A stretch of DNA of 64,000 nucleotides from Diplosphaera chodatii. Its lineage: Eukaryota > Chlorophyta > Trebouxiophyceae > Prasiolales > Stichococcaceae. The stretch's first letter is position 1; each line of letters begins with the position of its first letter. The stretch covers positions 1,550,001 to 1,614,000 of the forward strand of contig JAALGY010000023.1 in NCBI GenBank assembly GCA_032358165.1. Direction: 5' to 3'. The notes below the pieces were generated by a model. It was not told the DNA's origin, did not search any database, and saw nothing but the letters and a program-made list of their open reading frames with translations. Of the stretch, positions 1 through 12,500 are shown piece after piece. The position numbers and the translations under genes are program-made.

Positions 1-252
1 GGCCGCAGTGGCATTTGCACAGGCTGCGCCGCAAAAGCACAGCGCAGGTGGATGCACTCACTTGTCATGTTATCAAGCTGCTACATGTGCCATAAGCTCG
101 TACCCAAATGTACTCCATGGCTCTAGGGTTGAGGCATAGGCGAGGGCCCTGCAGTAGACCATGCTTGCACTGCCACAAATTTGCTGTGCCACGAGCATAA
201 CGAGAGGAACACATGGGCTGCACTTCTGTTGAACTCTCTTGCGATGCTGCAG

Positions 253-413
253 GTCTGTTGCAGCCGCCGCTGCCGGAGGATCCGCCACCGCTGCCTGACG
301 AGGATGCGCCGCCGCCCATGCCGGGAGAGGCCCCTCCGGCGCCAGACGTTGACATAATGGACTTCCCACCTTCGCCTGTGGGCGACGCGCAGCCCCCGCT
401 GCCGCCAGAGTGA
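253..413 (+). CDS. Terminal exon of a proline-rich protein (5' part outside window)
   Basis: An acceptor (tgctgcag) ends at 252 and an open frame then runs to a TGA at 411-413. The encoded tail is about 52 residues, acidic and very rich in proline, with repeated PPLP, PPPLPDE and PPPMP blocks that look like ligands for WW, SH3 or profilin-type domains. No catalytic domain is visible, and the rest of the gene must lie left of the window or in exons I cannot join. I cannot name the protein. A chance GC-rich open frame is possible, but the clean acceptor and the stop shortly before the convergent neighbour favour a real last exon. Confidence 0.4.
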
Positions 414-667
414 CGGCCATAGCAGTGCAGCACCTTGCGTAACTGTGGCGGTGGTGCAGCTGCATGCGGTGGCAGGACCGACATGCAAATGGCATTGGCT
501 GCTGTCGTGTATTGCTGAGTCGTGAACATCGTTTCGGTGCTATGTGTTGTCAACAGAACTGCAAGTGGTCAAAACACCAAAGGCTGCGCATGCACATTTG
601 ACATGCTGCAAGCGGGCAACCCCAAGTCTGCTGGTGCTTCACCCCTTCCTCGGTATGCGAGCTCGAG

Positions 668-3288
668 CTAGGCGCTCGCTTCTGAGGCACGTCCTTTCGG
701 TTCTATTGGCTTGCCCTGCGGCAGAGGCTGGTCCTTCACAGGCACAGGCGTGTCTGTTGCAAAAGTCGGCGTCTTCTCTGTGGCGCTGGCAACTGCAGCC
801 CTGGAGGCGCTGTCTGACCGGCTGCTGGCAAACAGGCTCTGCGCACGGTGGTACACCCTCTCCAGGAAGTACATGCCGCCACCCTGCAGCCAGGAGAGCA
901 GGTGCGCTTGCCATGGTGCAAGCCAGCCACGGCTGGATGCCGCTCTACAGCTGCAGCAACATGACCGATCGGCGGCACGCCTTCGCAGTAAAAGTCATAG
1001 GCAGTAAGGTGCGTTCCGAACCTCGTCCATGGGCTTGGGCTTGGCGGCGGCCTTCTCCGCGTCCTTCCGGCGCCGCTCCGTCTCCTCGTCCGCCTCGTCC
1101 TGCGCCTCGTCCGCCTCATCCTCCTCCTCGTACACCCGCTGCATCTGCAGCGCCTGCACACGGGACCAGCGACCGACATTGCCAATGCTGCAGGATTTGA
1201 GATCCGAAATCGCAGCCCTTGCGGGACTGCGCCAACGGTTGGCACGCAGATCGCATCGCTGGCCAGGGATGCGGTGACAGGCCGCCACCTGAGCAGTACA
1301 ACCATGAGTAGAGTGTGGGTCGGCCGGGATGCAGCATACCTGCAGGAATGGGTCTCGAAGCTCCGCGATGATGCTGCCACGCTGGTAGATGCGGTCGTCG
1401 CCCGCCAGATACAGCCGCTGGTCCGACCCCGCCGCGGTGGGCACATCCACCGCCAGCAGCTTGAAGTCGTACTTGCCCTTGATGGCAGCATCAGGATCCC
1501 GTGTCAGCACTCACTTTCAGGGGCTGCTGCTGGTCAAACAGATCACCTCAAAATACAGCAAGATGTTGTCCCATCGTTGAGCGTGCCCACTGATCATGCG
1601 AGTTGGAGTTTGGAAATGGCGCAGACTCCTTGTGCCAGGTGGGATGATGGGAGACACACCCGGCGGCGCTTGGCCTCCAGGGAGACGAGGCCGCGGTGCT
1701 CGGCGCCCCGCAGCGGGAAGATCATCTGCAGGCGGCGCGAGCGGTACCTGGGGCGCAGCCCCTTGAGCCGGAAGCCGCCGCCCGTCAGCACCTGCGCCCG
1801 CACGTCCGACCCCGCCAGCGGCGCCCCCATCACCTGCCAGCACCAACAGGACTGCGGCTGTCCGAAAAGATAAAATCGGTGCCGTCCGCTGCATCAGTGG
1901 CATTGACATCGTGTGCAAGCACAGGAGTCGTGCAGGCAGTGCCCGCTGGGGATCCGCATGCAAGTTCACAGTCGCAAAGATGTGCCTATTGTAGGATTAG
2001 GTAGTTGGTGAGATAATGGCTCACATGCTAAATTTCAATTTACACAGAATTCTTCACTGCACACACCTCCAGCACGCTGGGGTGCGTGTTGAGGCGTATC
2101 ATAGCCTGCCGGTACACAGCCCTGGGGCTGATGCTGAAGCGGTGCCGAAGGTAGAGGCCCATGAATGCCACGATGGCTGCCGACAGGGACTGCAGCGGTC
2201 AAGGCGGAGACGATGTTGTGTGGATGTCATTGCCTCGCATATTCCATAATTGGATGCAGTGCTGCCTTGCAACCACAGTTTTGTCAAAGTTCAACAAACA
2301 GGACGCTGTCATGGCACCCACCAGGAAGCCGAGCTCTGCCATTGTTTCCGACAAGTTGACGAAGATGGATGTGACCGAAAACATCGTCTTCCTGTGTATA
2401 AGGATACCATTTACATCAATGACAATAAGGGAGTGCGCGCAGCAGATGCCGTGGAAAACTGCCGATGCAGAGAGTATGGGCCCAGAGAATGCTGACCACA
2501 AAATGTAGATGAGCGCGACGCCGCCAGCGGCCAACACTTTGCTGCGGTGGTGCTGCCAGAATGCCTCCAACTGCAGGCCAGCTGCCTTCTGCAGGCGCCC
2601 GTGCTGCACCCCTGCTGCCCATTGCTTGACCTGTGCAATGCGAAGATACAGAGGTGCATGAACCGCTTATTATCTTGCTACGATCCAGCTCGCTTGGCTG
2701 TAACGTTCCTTCTGGCATGCATGCAGAACGCAGCCGTCACCTTTTCAGGAAGCTGCCTGAAGACTGTCTGCGATGTCTTGCCCGTCGTCTGCGTCAGCGC
2801 TTTGAGGGTTCCACTCGGACCTGCTGACATCTGCCTTAGCCGCTGCATTGCTGTGGGCTGGCTGGCGTTGGCACTGTCAGCAGCCTTGTCGCTGAACACG
2901 CGCCTGCCCACACCACCCCCTGGCTGCGGGCAGCGTGGCAGCTGTGGGCCATGCCTTTGCAGCTTCAAGCACTGGTGCGTCAGCGTGCTGTTTGTGCATC
3001 CGCTGAAGCGCGCTGCTACAGTTTGACACGGGCCGAGCAGGCCTCCCTGCACATGATGGCAGCTGTCTCTGACGCAGGTCTGCAGCGCATTCAGGGACCA
3101 CAACCAGCAAGGAGCAACGTCTGCAGCATGATCTGCATGTAATGCACCTGCATCTGATTGCTGAGCTGCACATGCAACGGGCTCAGGCCGCGAGTGATCA
3201 ACTGCTGCGGCAGAGCGCAGGCGCTGCCGATCAGCAAATGCTGGCTGACGGTGCGGATCACCCGGCACAATCCTTGACGACTGCTCAT
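668..3288 (-). CDS. COA1/TIM21-like mitochondrial membrane protein
   Basis: Nine exons close in phase: 3288-3148, 2923-2741, 2630-2497, 2391-2322, 2189-2067, 1833-1660, 1477-1340, 1153-1022 and 883-668, giving 436 aa. The N-terminus is basic and serine-rich, as in a mitochondrial presequence. Two hydrophobic segments follow (around VLAAGGVALIYILW and SAAIVAFMGLYL). Next comes a block with helix AVYRQAMIRLNTHPSV, then GAPL and a beta-rich stretch (FPLRGAEHRGLVSLEAK, then YDFKLLAVDVP). That order, helix plus GxP plus 'I/FPL.G..G.g.v.v.A', is how TIM21 and COA1 family proteins look. These act at the inner membrane in protein import or respiratory-complex assembly. An unusual acidic/basic coiled tail (EEEDEADEAQDEADEE) and a further 71-residue segment follow. 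The gene structure is well supported; the family assignment is inference from motif order only. Confidence 0.6.
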
Positions 3289-3777
3289 CGTATCAAACCG
3301 CAGCTACCACCTCTGCGTCAAGCCATGTGATCAGGCAGTGTTGGGGACATGCATATGGCTGATCATCACTGGATCACTGCAGAATGCAAGAGTTGTGTAC
3401 GCTTTGTCGTCCGTCAGGTATCACCATCAGATCGAGGGTATGCAAATGCCGACACTACTGGCCGCAATGCGAAGGTTTTCTTATCGCAGACGTTTTGGAC
3501 GATGTCAACTCCGAAATGGGAGCGGGAATGGAGATTAGGTCGTCAGCCACCCCAGGGTCCCCAGCCAATAAACCTTGGACATCGAGTCTTGGAGTGTGGC
3601 TGGGCAGCAGGGTGCCAGTACTTCGGCAGAGCCGAGTGCTTCGGGGGTGCATTGCGTCGTCAGGTGCCCATATGTTCGGTGATGCACGTCTGCAGGTCAT
3701 GCATCTTCTGACAGCCTGAATACGCCCGCACAAAGAAGATGTGCGTGCTGCCACACCATCCAGCCTGTGCGAGATGC
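3289..3777. other. Intergenic, no supported gene
   Basis: Lies between the FOLD stop and the COA1/TIM21-like start (same strand). It should hold the FOLD 3' UTR and the promoter of the next gene. Open frames here overlap one another and have no splice-consistent partner. Confidence 0.5.
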
Positions 3778-5255
3778 TCAATGGGCCGAATCCTCGCTGG
3801 TCCGCTTGAAGCCGAGCAAGGTGTTTGACAGCAGCATCGCGATCGTCATAGGGCCCACACCACCAGGCACTGGCGTTATAAGCGCTGCCTTCTCCTTTGC
3901 TTCTGAAAACTTCACATCCCCCACTAGCCGATAGCCCCGCTTTGCTGTCGCATCCTGCGCACATGCAGAGCAATGCCTATGAGGTTGGGAAGCAGCAGGT
4001 CGTCGGTGCTGCACGGCGTGAACCAGCTGATGTCCCACAGCAGTGGTCGCTGACAAGTGCGCCTCAATCAGAGGATGTGTCACAAGAGTGCGCACATCTA
4101 CGGCGTTGATGCCAACATCGATGACCACAGCCCCCGGCTTGATCCAGTCGCCGGTGATCATCTCTGCTTTGCCGCAGGCTGCAACCACGACGTCTGCCTC
4201 GCGGCAGATGTCTGCACCGTTAGGCGTGCGTGAGTGCACCACGGTGACAGTAGCGTCCCGCCTCTGCACAGAGCAGTTATCACTGCATGAGCCCATGTGG
4301 CGGCTGCGGCTCAAACCAGTGACGATGCAGAGGCAAGCAAGGGTTTCCACACGCACGCTACCAGCTTGACGATGGGTACCTGCAGGAGCTGTGCCACCGG
4401 CGTGCCGACGATGTTGGAGCGGCCCACCACCACCGCGCGCCTGCCGGACAGCTCCACCCCACAGCGGTCCAGCAGCTCCAGGCAGCCCTGCAGACGCACG
4501 GGAGCACCCCAACCCTGCCACTATTGAACCGAACACATGTGGCAGGTGCGACTCGCCATGCTCAGCCTGCATGTCACTGAAAACTGTTGTGGCAGAAGGG
4601 CACCTTGGGCGTGCAGGCCACAAAGCTGGGTTCCCGGCCCCGCATCGCCAGCTTGCCAATGTTGGCGGGGGAGAAGCCGTCGACGTCCTTCTCTGCGGCA
4701 ATGCTGTCCAGAACACGCTGCTCATCGATGTGCCCCGGCATCGGCAGCTGCACTAGGATGCCGTGCACACTCTCATCGCGGTTGTATGCATCCACCGCCT
4801 GCAGCAGCATCCCTTAAGGCGTCATGTGGCGACCACTGTTGACTTGCAGGTGAGCGTGGCAGTCCACATGCTCGACATCACTGTCATCCTGCAGACAGAT
4901 CAGACGCAGAGAGTCGCATACCGTAAGCACATCCTGTTCTGAGGCGTCCTCCGGCAGATCAGTGCCAAAGTCAGCGATGCCAACCTCTGCGCATGCCTTT
5001 TTCTTGCTGCGCACATATGTCTCTGAGTCTTTGCGGCTGCCGACTAGGATCACGGCCAACCCTGGCACCTGGTTGTCACAAGGTAGTAAGGCGTGTCTGG
5101 GTCGTGGTGCCATGCTGCGGCTTGCAACTCAGAATGTGGTGCTCAAGACTGTAGCTGACCTTGCCGGTCTTCTGCTGCAATGCAGCCACTTCTGCGGCGA
5201 TCTCCTTGCGGATCGTGGCTGCGGTGGCCTTGCCATCGATCAGCTCTGCATGCAT
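3778..5255 (-). CDS. FOLD: Bifunctional methylenetetrahydrofolate dehydrogenase / methenyltetrahydrofolate cyclohydrolase
   Basis: Six exons close in phase: 5255-5160, 5068-4922, 4798-4604, 4487-4380, 4263-4096 and 3954-3778. The protein is 296 aa, the usual FolD length. It catalyses NADP-linked oxidation of 5,10-methylene-THF and hydrolysis of methenyl-THF in one-carbon metabolism. Visible signatures are [16 protein letters not shown] at the start, [20 protein letters not shown] with the catalytic Y/K region (YVRSKKK), [37 protein letters not shown], the nucleotide-binding [12 protein letters not shown], and the C-terminal [16 protein letters not shown]. The start ATG at 5255 gives MHAELIDGK, matching cytosolic forms. 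The frame is open upstream to about 5327, so an organelle leader cannot be excluded. It is divergent from the transporter gene at 6720. Confidence 0.95.
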
Positions 5256-6719
5256 GGCGCAAGGCTCACACTCGGTGACGGCAGCGTACACCCGACATGG
5301 GTAGGAGCGCCGGCAGTCATTGATCATGCTCCGACGTACCGGCAGACATGCTGGTCAGACTGCTGATACTAGGACGGCCACGGACTGTACTGCGTGGCAA
5401 GCGCTGCAGCCGGCGCGGTGATGTGCGCCTGATGCACGGCCCAGGCAACCGTATAGGTAGGCAGCCGGCGTGTACTGAAGACGACTGCGACGAACAGCTA
5501 GACTTTGCTGAGCTGTGGCACGCTTGCCCTTGCAACCCGACTTTGCAGCTGGGTACAGTCATGCACCACATCAAGTGATACGAACAGTGGCGAGCAGGCC
5601 CAAGTATTGCACAGCTGTCAACATACGGTCATAACAGCAGATATCCTATGCTGATGTCGGGGATATTGTACGCATGCTGCACCCGACAGCTGCAGCGAGC
5701 GACGCTTTGTTAGGGGTTAGGGTTTACATGTTATGTAACCCTTATTCTACTATAGTCTATAGTATTATTCCCTTCAATAGGAGCCCGGTCCACGACCAGG
5801 TACCCGTACTTCGTACAGACAAGCCATTACATGTTTGCGGCAGGCCAGTCGTAGTCTGGCGGAGGAGTCCCTCGAAAGGTCGGCTTGTTGTCTGCTGAAG
5901 CGTTGTGTTGTTTGCGCCAGTGCGTTTGATCCTGGTTGATTTCGTTCAATCTGGCCGACCGCCCGAGGGTGCTTTGTGACCGTTGTGTGTGGGCACGAGC
6001 TGGCAGCTTGGCTTCGATCGCATTTACAACAGCTGTCCTCTGCACCGACTGGTCAGCACCTGCCGCCGAGGCTGTTGTGAGCTGCGCACGACCCAGCCGG
6101 TGCCTTAGTCAGGTGGTTTGCAGCTGGTCCGTAGCCCGAAAGCGCTTGGACTAGGACAGCACCAGCGCCCGCACAGACCCCAACATCACAGGTCGCTGTT
6201 GTTATCAATGGCAGTATCAGCCACTGGGGGCCCGCAAAGCAGTCAGTGGTGTGTGACAGCTGTGATGGATCCCGGGGCTGTATGTCACGAGTGCAGAGCG
6301 TTGGCGTCGCCGTAGTACTAGATGCCGTGCGTAGATGTGTGATGTCATATGCAGTGAAGTGGTAGCATTAGTGAGCCGCTTGCAGCGCACAGCAGGCTTG
6401 CTGCCCTTCGAGTAGACACTCCAACTGCCTGTTGCTCGACTGAGCATCTGACAGCATTCAACCAATGCCTTGTATTGCCTATCCCAATAACTATGGCGTA
6501 CGCTATCATGACACTGCAGGCAGCCTGTGCTTCGGGTGACCACCTTGCTTGGACGAGGTCAAACAAGAGATGTGCAGCCTCACAACGCCTGTGACTGAAT
6601 TTCGCAGGTCGAGGCAGCAGGGTTGCGAGCGACCTGCGGCCGATCTGCGTCGCTTGAAGACGGCAGCTGGCAGCTGGGACAGCCTCTGACATCTGGCACT
6701 GCTGTGGCACGAAAGCGGC
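5256..6719. promoter_or_regulatory. Divergent intergenic region FOLD / transporter
   Basis: About 1.46 kb between two divergent ATGs. It contains the AT-rich palindrome and telomere-like stretch near 5711-5764. No open frame with splice-consistent continuation was found. It is long for this window, so an unrecognised small gene or 5' UTR exons are possible. Confidence 0.4.
5745..5764. other. AT-rich island with perfect inverted repeat
   Basis: TACTATAG t CTATAGTA is a perfect 8-bp inverted repeat with a 1-base centre. It lies in a short AT-rich patch of the FOLD/transporter intergenic region, just after a TTAGGGGTTAGGGTTTA telomere-like stretch (about 5711-5727). Confidence 0.6.
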
Positions 6720-9072
6720 ATGGGTACTGAGGTCACGCCGCGCGCGAGGCGCCTCACGACCGAGGGGGGCAGCGACGACTCGGACCCCGACGTGGAGCGC
6801 GGCAGCGATGATCCGACGGAGCCGCTGCTCTTCAGTCCCAAGCCCGGCAAGGTGCTGCTGCCATCCCCTCCGTGCGTCATGCGCACCCAGCTGCATCAAG
6901 ATCGCCCCCTCTATGCAGTTGGCACACTCACGTCACGCTGAGTCCCCAGATTCGCTCTCGCTATGCTCTCCACACATACTTGCACATATGCTGCTCGGCA
7001 GGCACATGCCAGCCCCTGCCCCTCGCCAGAGAAGGGTGCCGCCGCAGAGGCGGCAGGCAAAGCCGCAGGCCAGCAACAGCAGGAGAACAGCCAGCTGGTG
7101 TTGTTCAGATCGATTGCAGCAGTCGCCGTCTGGTACAGCAGCAACATAGGGCTGCTGCTCCTCAACAAGTACATGCTCAGCGGCTTTGGGTTTCGACGAC
7201 CTGTGTTCCTGACACTCTGGTGAGTCTTCTGTTGGGTTTGCAGCCATCGCACTCGCACCTGCTGCCCAACGTGCGTACTGATTCTGGGGCACACACAGCC
7301 CCAGCACAAGACAGCAGTTCGCCATCACCCGCAGGCACATGATCGCATGCACGCTGCTGTCGGGCGCACTGGCAGCAGCACGCCTTGTGCCGGTGCAGCA
7401 CATCAGCAGCGCCCGCCAGTTTGGCAAGGTCACCGTGCTGGCGCTGGTCTTCTGCCTGGCTGTGGTGCTGGGCAACATCAGCCTGAAGTACATCCCGGTT
7501 TCGTTCAACCAGGTCTGTGCAGGAGCTCGCGGATCTGTATGTCGGTGACGTCGAGGCATCAGCACACTCAGCTCGCCTGGCCTCCTCCAGCATTTGTGTG
7601 CAAACAGGCGCTCCTCACGCAGGCCATTGGTGCAACAACGCCATTGTTCACAGCCATCCTGGCTTTCGTCATGCTCGGACAGCTTGAGCCGCGGCGAGTA
7701 TACCTCACGCTCATTCCAGTCGTTGCCGGCGTGGTACTGGCAACAGGTGATGCTACAAAACAGTGTTGATGCAGTAAACACACACCATTCACTTTGTGTA
7801 CAATGATATTCCTGAGACAGATTGGCGTGGAATGGAAATCTTGGCCTCCTGATTACATGTGTCCCGCCCCCTGCACCGCAGGTGCTGAGCCTTCGTTCCA
7901 GATGATGGGCTTCCTTGCAGCGGTGTTTGCAACTGCAGCTCGTGCTTTCAAGTCCATCCTGCAGGTGAGCAACGATGACCTGCATACTGCAGTTGCTCAA
8001 CATTCAGCATCATCCCAAGACCATCTGAGGCTACAGCCGCTTGACGCACGACGAGGCGCGCCATGTTCTGCAGGGACTGCTACTGACTGACCCCAGTGAG
8101 AAACTGGACTCGCTCAACCTGCTGCGCTACATGACGCCCATTGCAAGGTCAGTTTGTGGAGCTGCGATTTTCGTACTTTGGGTGTGCCGAGTGCATTCAC
8201 ATCCTGCTGCAGCAGGCTGCAGGGTGTCCTCACCTCCAATGGTGCCCCAGCAACAGTCAATCAACTCACTCGCCCTCAAGTTGTCTGGAGCGAGGCACAT
8301 TCCTGGTACAGCCCTCACAAGCGTCTTTGTGCTGCAGCGCCGCCCTCATGCTGCTCGTGGCGGTGATGGAGCCAGATGTCGGGAAGAGCCTGCCGCGCAT
8401 CGGCGATGACAACTGGGTCCGGTTCTACATGATCCTGGGCGCCAACGGCGCACTGGCATTCCTGGTGAGCCTGCAATGCCTGCTGTCCTCAGATGGTCAC
8501 CAGTGCTGATGGGACTGCAGCACTTGCCAGCATCATGCCCACCTATTGACAACTTGTGACTCGAGCAAGCATGCCCTGCCCTGTGTGCGCAGGTGAATCT
8601 GACCAACTTTCTGGTGACGCGGTACACCAGCGCGCTCACGCTGCAGGTGGAGTCGTTGTGCGCTACGCCTGCTGATTGACATAGCCACACGCCACTGACT
8701 GCAAGCCAGGCCACCTTCATGTTCCAACCCGCCTCACGTTGACACCGCTGTGCACCAGGTCCTGGGCAATGCCAAGGGCGTGTTTGCGACGGGATTGTCC
8801 ATCATGGTGTTCGGCAACCCATGGACGATCAGCAGTATAGGTGCGCAAGCATCAGCGCAGCGCTTGGGAGGTTCGTGGTGCTGCGTGTGTGCGGCAGGCT
8901 CCACTGTCCATCAGCGGGCGTTATTTATCATAAAGCTCAATCAACAGACTTTGTTTTGGAACTGGATGTGCGTGCAGGCGGCTATGGCATTGCGACTGCA
9001 GGCGTTGCTCTGTTCATGCACGAGAAGCAGAGAGCAAAAGCGACGGCTGCCAGTTGTGTGACAAGGCCTTAG
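6720..9072 (+). CDS. Triose-phosphate / nucleotide-sugar transporter family (TPT domain, DMT superfamily)
   Basis: Ten exons close in phase. Nine are firm: 6720-6851, 7335-7512, 7608-7746, 7882-7964, 8074-8147, 8338-8464, 8593-8646, 8759-8840 and 8978-9072. Exon 2 ends at 7219 and has several possible acceptors between 7063 and 7082. The protein is about 366 aa with an acidic soluble N-terminus followed by about ten membrane segments. Family marks are [85 protein letters not shown] and the final [12 protein letters not shown]. These are typical of plant TPT-domain antiporters in Golgi or plastid membranes. The conserved lysine before the S-LQ-V-GN-KG stretch is present. The N-terminus has no clear plastid leader, so a Golgi/ER sugar-nucleotide or phosphate-linked carrier is more likely than a plastid phosphate translocator. 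The exact substrate cannot be read from sequence. Confidence 0.9.
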
Positions 9073-9551
9073 GCCTGCCGCGTGTGGGCAACCATCAAGG
9101 CACGGTTGCTGACTCAAGTCGGTGTGCTGTACTGTACTGCTAACCCTGTTGTTGTCCCTCTCAGGGGTTGTGAAGTGATCAATGTTTGGCAAGTGTTGAG
9201 GCCGTCGAGGAAGCAGGAGGCAGAAGGTATACGGTATAGGACATTTGTGGCACTGAGTAGGTCACGGCTTGTTTGAGTTGTCAGGTTGCATCGTTGGGAC
9301 ATGACCATGGCACTCCTGCAACTTAGCTAGTGTACGATAACACGCGAGACATGTCAGTATAGCGTATTCTCACAACAGAATTGCGGCACCTCCTAAGAGT
9401 GCTATCTCCACTTTCTATACGATGCCTTCTATCTGCTCACCACGCAGAAACTCAAAACACTGCTGAGATCTATCAATCTAACTGCAGTATTGTACAACGT
9501 CAGCAATGCAGCACTCTGGCGTGATCACTCGCGTTCTGCCCCCGGTGGCAA
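9073..9551. other. Convergent 3' intergenic region
   Basis: Lies between the stops of the transporter (+) and channel (-) genes. I see no coding signal, and 9310-9550 is less GC-rich than its surroundings. Confidence 0.5.
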
Positions 9552-12500
9552 TCACGGTTGCTCGGCAATGGTGATGAGGTGGGTATGCTCATCCCACACC
9601 TGGGTGTCGGCCTTTGCTGGCGCGAGATTCAAGCCCCCGCTTTCATCAATATAGCCTGCGCCACATATCAACAAAATGAAGTGAACCGACACTGCTTCAT
9701 GCATCGTTCATGAAGGTTCTCTGATGTGGTACAGTGCCACATTGGACACACCTACGGCCGTCTCCCCTTTGAGCCTTGCCATCTCAATCACCTGCACATC
9801 GAAATGACACATGATGCATGGACTTTGATGCTCAAGGGCGACATGAGCAGAACAAAGTGAAGGATTAGGTTGGTCTTGCAGCGCGCGGAGCGGAACAGCA
9901 CCGTCTCGAAGGTTGCGGGCTGGTGCCTGTCAAGGCCCAGGTGCTCCGGCCGACGCATATATATCTCATGCCCAGCAGATGTTTCCACCAGCTCCGACAG
10001 CACCGCGCCAACATCTGGATCAGCAGCAACCTCTGCGCAGAGGCAGTCGCAATATTGGACTACTATGCTGGCCCCACAGAGCTTAGATTGCAGACATGCG
10101 CTTTCTTTAGGCACTGCAGACCAAAGCACTCAATATTGCTTGAAAGCAAAATCACAGCCTGCAAAGCAGCTTGTCATGCTCACGTGTGATGATGCCTGCC
10201 ACAAGCTCGTCCGGATCAATGAGCTCAGCCGTTATGCAGCCCTTGCCCACATCCCTGTGTAAACATGCAGCAGTCTCATACAACACCAGGCAAAACAGGC
10301 ACCGTACAGTTGGACGCATTCCCAAACAACCCTGCAGCAGCAGCGGAGCACGCCTGATGATGAACATGCAGGTGATTGCTCCCACCTAACAATGTGGTCG
10401 GCCACCACCAGCGTCTCGGGATGGCGCACGGTGCTGACCACGTGCAGTGGCCGCACCCTGTCCGCATTCAAGACATGCTCCTGCACCTGTGCCACGACAC
10501 CGAAACGGTCTCCTGCCTGCATCTCTGCAAGGGCCTTGGTCCAACCATGGACAGTCACCTTGCACCATCACAACAAGCTTTGCTCTATCATGTACAGCCT
10601 TGCATGGTGTGCAATCACAACCGATGCAGCTTCCCCTCGGCACGTCGCACCTGCATCAGGGCAAACAGCAGATGCGCGTCCGACTCCTTGCTGCTGACGC
10701 CCTCGCGTTCACCTGGAGCAACACCAAGCAGGGTCACCAGGTCACCGTCTGCACAGCCGTCAGCAGCGTCAGACTCCCGTCAGCAGCATCAGCAGCAGCC
10801 ATGGAAAGATGGAAGCCGCGGGCAGTCGGGCAGCACCAATGATCACGGCGTCCGCAGTGGCGAGGCCTGCGTTTGCGTAGCTGCTGGCCATGGTGGTGCT
10901 GCCATCCACATGGCGGAATGTGCAGCCCGCCTCCTCGCCCTCTGGCAGGTCCGCCGGCCGCCCGCGCGAGATGACCGTGACCTGCAGCGTGATCCTGTTG
11001 GTGCTGAAGTCGTGGGGCCTCAGCAGACATTCCCTCGCTGCATGAAAGAGCAGGTCCGCCCTTGCAGTCTGCTGTGACAGGTTGTCGCAATCGGTTTGTC
11101 GCACGCGTGTGCTGATGCTCAAGCCTGTGCACTGCGCTAGAGGTGCACCGCACCTGGCTGCCAGGTGGCGCAAAGTCCGCGATGCCATCGGTCAGGTCCC
11201 GGATGTTGCCAGGCCAGCCAACGACCACAATTTGCTTGCCGCGGCCGCAGCTTTGGTGGGCCGTCAGCTCCGCCGCTGCTGCCACAGACTGCTGCAAGCA
11301 TCAAAGCAGCGTGCAAGTTTTGAGCTGGCTCGGAATGCTGAGGAAACAAACCCTGGCGTTGCAGGCAGACAGAGACATGGAGACAACATGCACAGCTGCC
11401 GCGGAGGCAAAAAGTGCGTTAGCTCCTGCAACAGCAGCAGACTGCACAACACATATGTGCCCAAGACAGGCGGCAGATACCTTTGATGACACAGCAAGGC
11501 CAGACGTTGAGTGCATGGTGCCCGGCTGGGAGACCAGCGTGTCACCCACACTGTCTGGATCCTGGTCCCTGTCACACGGCATTGCATGGACCACTTCTGT
11601 CAGTCGAACCACTGGCCCCGAGTAGCCTGACATGTGGCAGGCTGATGCATCAATGCGATCGAGTGGGATCGACTCAGGGTTGAGCTGCTGGAGAACGTTC
11701 GCGCGCAGCAGCCACGTGCTGTGAAGGCCTGGGACACGGTCTGCGGCGGACCCACCTGCATGGGTAGTCCCCAATGTACTCGCTGTTGGTGAAGTAACCC
11801 CGCTGCTCCCGTGCTGGCTTGCCTGTGAGACAAGGAAGCAGATGCAGGTGTTGTTGCAAGTCCCTCCCTGTGCACAGTGATGTGACTGACATACGGTGTC
11901 ATCCGGACACACTGCTGCAGTCGACAAGGCACGCTTGCCATTGTCGGCCAGGACCACCAGCCGATCCCCTCGCCGTAGGACGTAGTCCTCCTGCCAAGAC
12001 CACCAACACATACAGATTTCCAAGGGAGGACAGCGTCCATGCAGTCCACCACGTCACAAGCTTCTCATGTCAGGCAGACGACAAGGGAGGGGCAACCCAG
12101 CAGCACACCGGCGGGTTCAGGTGGGCCAGGTGCGCCTGGTTGGCGCCATCCCGCTGAATGAAGCCCACCACAACCCCACTGTCGAAAGTGCGCCTCGCGT
12201 CCCTACTCACCACCAGGCAACAGCATCGAAGTTTGAAATTGAAGAACATCATTGAAGTGTTAAAGCAACGTCACGCCATGCGCAGCTGCCCGGTGCACAG
12301 GAACCGTCTGCAGCGTCAAGCGAGCAAGCAACGCAACACCCTTATGCCCACCAGCACCAGCGTCACCAACAGAGCACCTGTATGTGCTACCAGCAAAGCT
12401 GCTGTGCGCCTGATCTGCAATGACCAGCGAGGCTGACCCGCGGGACTGCTGGACTATGCTGCAGTAGACGTTGGCCACACCCGGCTGCAGATGCAGACGG

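Noticed and set aside
5920..5960. CCTGGTTGAT resembling the 5' end of 18S rRNA
   Set aside because: Only about ten bases match and the following sequence does not continue as rRNA.
7177..8003. Long - strand frames across the transporter
   Set aside because: Antisense to phase-consistent membrane exons of the + strand gene.
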